From the NCBI GenBank assembly GCA_019639175.1, contig JAHBSK010000011.1, positions 41,001 to 105,000 on the forward strand: a stretch of 64,000 nt of DNA, read 5' to 3'. The stretch comes from Acidobacteriota bacterium (GTDB lineage Bacteria > Acidobacteriota > Blastocatellia > Pyrinomonadales > Pyrinomonadaceae). Position 1 is the stretch's first letter; every line of letters starts with the position of its first letter. Position numbers and translations under genes: made by a program. Below are positions 62,022-64,000 of this stretch, one piece after another. The notes beneath the pieces were generated by a model. The model had not been told where the DNA came from. It worked only from the letters and a program-made list of their open reading frames with translations, and did no database searches.

Positions 62022-62276
62022 TCGCTTTTGAAAGTCCTGTCCCCGATATGGCGAGGTCTCGAAAAGAAATAAAGTCAATTTCTATGCCGTCACTATGCTT
62101 TGACCAAAGATGCGGAATCTCGCAGTAGTTTGGTCTGTTTGCGGCGGGGAGCGAGGTTGAGGGCTGCCAAATCTGCGTAAAACCTCGCGGCGTGATGCGA
62201 ATTCTCACGCGCCTGAAAGGTTGCGGAATGTATAAGGTGTCGCGTCAGAATTGCCTGCAAACTCCCCTTATCCCAG

Positions 62277-62430
62277 ATTCAGCGTTAGCGGAACTAAAGA
62301 TTGTTTGTGTTGTCTTTTCTTGGCGGTTCTTTGCAAACTTTGCGTCTTTGCGTTAAAAAAAGATCACCCAAAGACGGCAAGGCCGCAAAGAAAAAAAAAC
62401 AAGGAAAAACCGTCTAATGCGGAATCGGGG
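62277..62430. repeat. Dispersed 150 bp repeat, copy B
   Basis: About 88% identical over its length to copy A at 40712-40863, in the same orientation, with CTTTGCGTCTTTGCGTT and the inverse GGCAAGGCCGCAAAG. It lies upstream of the nos operon, before the tRNA. The 395 bp gap 62079-62473 holds nothing else recognised; no nos promoter or FNR-type site was convincing. Confidence 0.8.
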
Positions 62431-62473
62431 CTTATAGGGTAGGGAAGGCTTGCGAAAAATAATTCTGCCATAA

Positions 62474-62545
62474 GCGGGTGTAACTCAATGGTAGAGTGTC
62501 AGCTTCCCAAGCTGAAAGTTGCGAGTTCGAGCCTCGTAGCCCGTT
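62474..62545 (+). tRNA. tRNA-Gly(CCC)
   Basis: A complete cloverleaf: acceptor GCGGGTG with AGCCCGT (one mismatch, two wobbles), D arm ACTC/GAGT with AATGGTA loop, anticodon stem TCAGC/GCTGA with loop TTCCCAA (anticodon CCC), T arm GCGAG/CTCGT with loop TTCGAGC, discriminator T. The 3' CCA is not encoded. It reads GGG glycine codons. Confidence 0.92.
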
Positions 62546-62627
62546 CCTTTTCTTATGATTCTTTGCTGCATTGGACTATGACGGTTAAAGAAAGCGTCAC
62601 AATCAGAAAATAAATACCGCTTGCTTT

Positions 62628-62636
62628 TGTTAATCT
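62628..62636 (+). promoter_or_regulatory. Extended -10 promoter next to the WD40-like start
   Basis: TGTTAATCT ends 6 nt before the ATG at 62643; same TGnTAATCT module as at 9322 and 16425. Predicts a leaderless mRNA. Confidence 0.5.
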
Positions 62637-62642
62637 GAAAAA

Positions 62643-64000
62643 ATGAGGCAATTTGTAAGAGTCGCCCTGTTTTGGTTTCTTTTACTCTCGATCAGTCCTA
62701 TACCGTTCGCATACGGCCAGATCGTTAAACCTAAATTTCAATTAAACATCGGCGATGCAAATGATCGTGTGGTGCGTGCCGTATTCAGTTCTGACGGAAA
62801 ACGGATTTTACTTGTCAATGATCGCTCTACTCAAATATGGTCTGCGGAAACCGGAAAACTTCTGCTGACCTTTCCTGAACACATTCAACACAATAAAGGA
62901 CGCTGGTTCGACTGGCAGCCGGGCGGTTCGACGATAATGCAATACGGTGCGTTGGGAAAGAATGCAGGCGTCGTTTTATGGGATGCCGACACGGGAAGGA
63001 AGGCAGCCGAACTGACTGAGAAGAAGGGCATGATCCACGCCGAATGGAACCGCTCAGGCGATCGGATCCTGACAGTAAGCCATCAGAGTGGCTATCCGGC
63101 CGGCAGCGATTTTACTATTTCGATCAGAGATGAAAAGGGTAGAATTTTACGACAGCGATCCGAACCGTACTTGCGGGCCGCCACATTTTCTAATGTAGAA
63201 AGCTCGGTGATAATCAGCGTAAGAGGAATAGAAAGAGCAGAAAAAAAAGCTATTCGGGTAGAAGATATGCAAACCGGAGATATATTGAGGTCTTTCGACC
63301 AGGATCTGAGGAAGTCAGACCATTGGAATTATGCGGTTTTCAACACCGAAAGCCCCGACGGGAAATATATCTGTGCGGATATAGTGCTTTCAAAAGGAGT
63401 GGTTTGCTGGGACACCAAGGAAGACCGAAAGCCAATGTATTATCTGGATAACAAAGAGACCGGTGATATTACCTTTATCGGATTTAGCAAGGATTCGCGT
63501 TCATTCGCTATCAGAAAACCAAAGGCGAAAGTGATCCAGATAATTGATGCTGAGAGTGGAAACGTACGGGTGACACTGGATAATTCCAATGAAACTTTGA
63601 GTGGCGGGTGCGGCAGCCAACTCTATTGGGTTCGACTATATTCTCCTGGATACTGCACTTCGTGGAGTCCGACCGGCCGATACCTCGCTGCTACGAATGC
63701 GACAAAGGAGGTAAATATTTGGAATGTTGCGAATGGAAAGATCGTTGCAAGAATTCCTGTCATCTACGATGAAAGGTATGAACCGCCGGTAAGCACATAC
63801 GTGTCGGATTATGAAGAGTTCACTTTTAATCCGAGACGTGACCTCCTGCTTTCCATCAGCAATAGGTCGATAAGAATATTTGCACCAGAAACGGGGGAAG
63901 TGATCTTTGAGTCCGGGACAAGAAGAAAGGAAAGATCGACACACGGCCATCAGCGACACATTGCAGGTTGGAGTCCTGACGGAAGTTTGCTGATAACCGC
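62643..64000 (+). CDS. Secreted WD40/beta-propeller-like protein (partial, runs off the window)
   Basis: At least 452 residues, open to the right edge. Signal peptide MRQFVRVALFWFLLLSISPI followed by PFAYGQ. Repeats have WD40-like blades (VRAVFSSDGKRILLVNDRST; WSPTGRYLAATNATKEVNIW; IAGWSPDGSLLITA). SDG/SPDG-type turns mark at least seven repeats. It may be a periplasmic or cell-surface propeller. No enzyme domain is visible in the part present. Confidence 0.8.
   Translation, partial: MRQFVRVALFWFLLLSISPIPFAYGQIVKPKFQLNIGDANDRVVRAVFSSDGKRILLVNDRSTQIWSAETGKLLLTFPEHIQHNKGRWFDWQPGGSTIMQYGALGKNAGVVLWDADTGRKAAELTEKKGMIHAEWNRSGDRILTVSHQSGYPAGSDFTISIRDEKGRILRQRSEPYLRAATFSNVESSVIISVRGIERAEKKAIRVEDMQTGDILRSFDQDLRKSDHWNYAVFNTESPDGKYICADIVLSKGVVCWDTKEDRKPMYYLDNKETGDITFIGFSKDSRSFAIRKPKAKVIQIIDAESGNVRVTLDNSNETLSGGCGSQLYWVRLYSPGYCTSWSPTGRYLAATNATKEVNIWNVANGKIVARIPVIYDERYEPPVSTYVSDYEEFTFNPRRDLLLSISNRSIRIFAPETGEVIFESGTRRKERSTHGHQRHIAGWSPDGSLLIT

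Noticed and set aside
62251..62442. Small protein encoded in repeat copy B
   Set aside because: It is the same reading frame as in copy A because of repeat similarity; there is no Shine-Dalgarno and the product is a Lys-rich repeat translation.

Overview
The window looks like chromosome of a Gram-negative bacterium of moderate GC. Kdo (LPS core) genes kdsA, kdsB and kdsC show an outer membrane. The mix of families (Uma2 paralogues, FecR, secreted beta-helix proteins with a carboxypeptidase-regulatory-like tail, SpoIIE/GAF, a clade II nitrous oxide reductase) fits Acidobacteriota, perhaps the Blastocatellia. That placement is inference; no rRNA or marker set is present. Start codons were moved to internal ATG, GTG or TTG where Shine-Dalgarno spacing and family N-termini required it.

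Region 1 (1-6 kb, minus strand): a pyruvate dehydrogenase operon E1alpha, E1beta, E2, whose two intercistronic junctions are each filled by a small toxin-antitoxin-like pair (DUF4160/DUF2442; a frameshifted BrnT with BrnA). Downstream lie an EamA transporter and a STAS protein. Region 2 (6-7.1 kb) has no protein gene but holds a candidate structured RNA of about 160 nt with its own promoter and terminator. Region 3 (7.1-20.5 kb): secreted beta-helix protein, ChaN plus heme oxygenase, YraN, a DUF255 thioredoxin-like protein with an inserted repeat array, two Ala/Asn-rich lipoproteins, a GGDEF protein, a beta-CASP hydrolase, two Uma2 proteins, an AraC regulator. Region 4 (20.5-32.9 kb): MacB-like permeases, a winged-helix/nucleotidyltransferase pair behind a palindromic operator, sucD, ndk, nuoI, a four-helix-bundle gene bracketed by inverted short-repeat arrays, an IrrE-like protein, a SpoIIE phosphatase, FecR and CPBP proteins.

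Region 5 (33-44.8 kb): Kdo synthesis (kdsB, kdsA, kdsC) with pyrG, a UPF0175/DUF3368 toxin-antitoxin pair, a peptidase-like protein lacking the zinc site, then cytochrome c maturation (ResB, CcsA, TPR). Region 6 (44.8-50.2 kb): an NtrC-type regulator and hybrid kinase, divergent from a universal stress protein that has a consensus sigma-54 promoter. Region 7 (50.3-62 kb, minus strand): a complete clade II nos cluster for respiration of N2O: FAD/4Fe-4S oxidoreductase, Rieske protein, cytochrome b, pentaheme cytochrome c, NosZ, NosB, NosD, NosF, NosL, NosY and a hemerythrin. The cytochrome c maturation genes at 41-45 kb would serve its c-type cytochrome. The window ends with a tRNA-Gly(CCC) and a truncated WD40-like secreted protein.

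Two themes recur. Small toxin-antitoxin-like pairs sit inside housekeeping operons without breaking their tight gene spacing. Several unrelated arrays of degenerate short repeats occur between or inside genes, one pair of which brackets the four-helix-bundle gene like the ends of a mobile unit.
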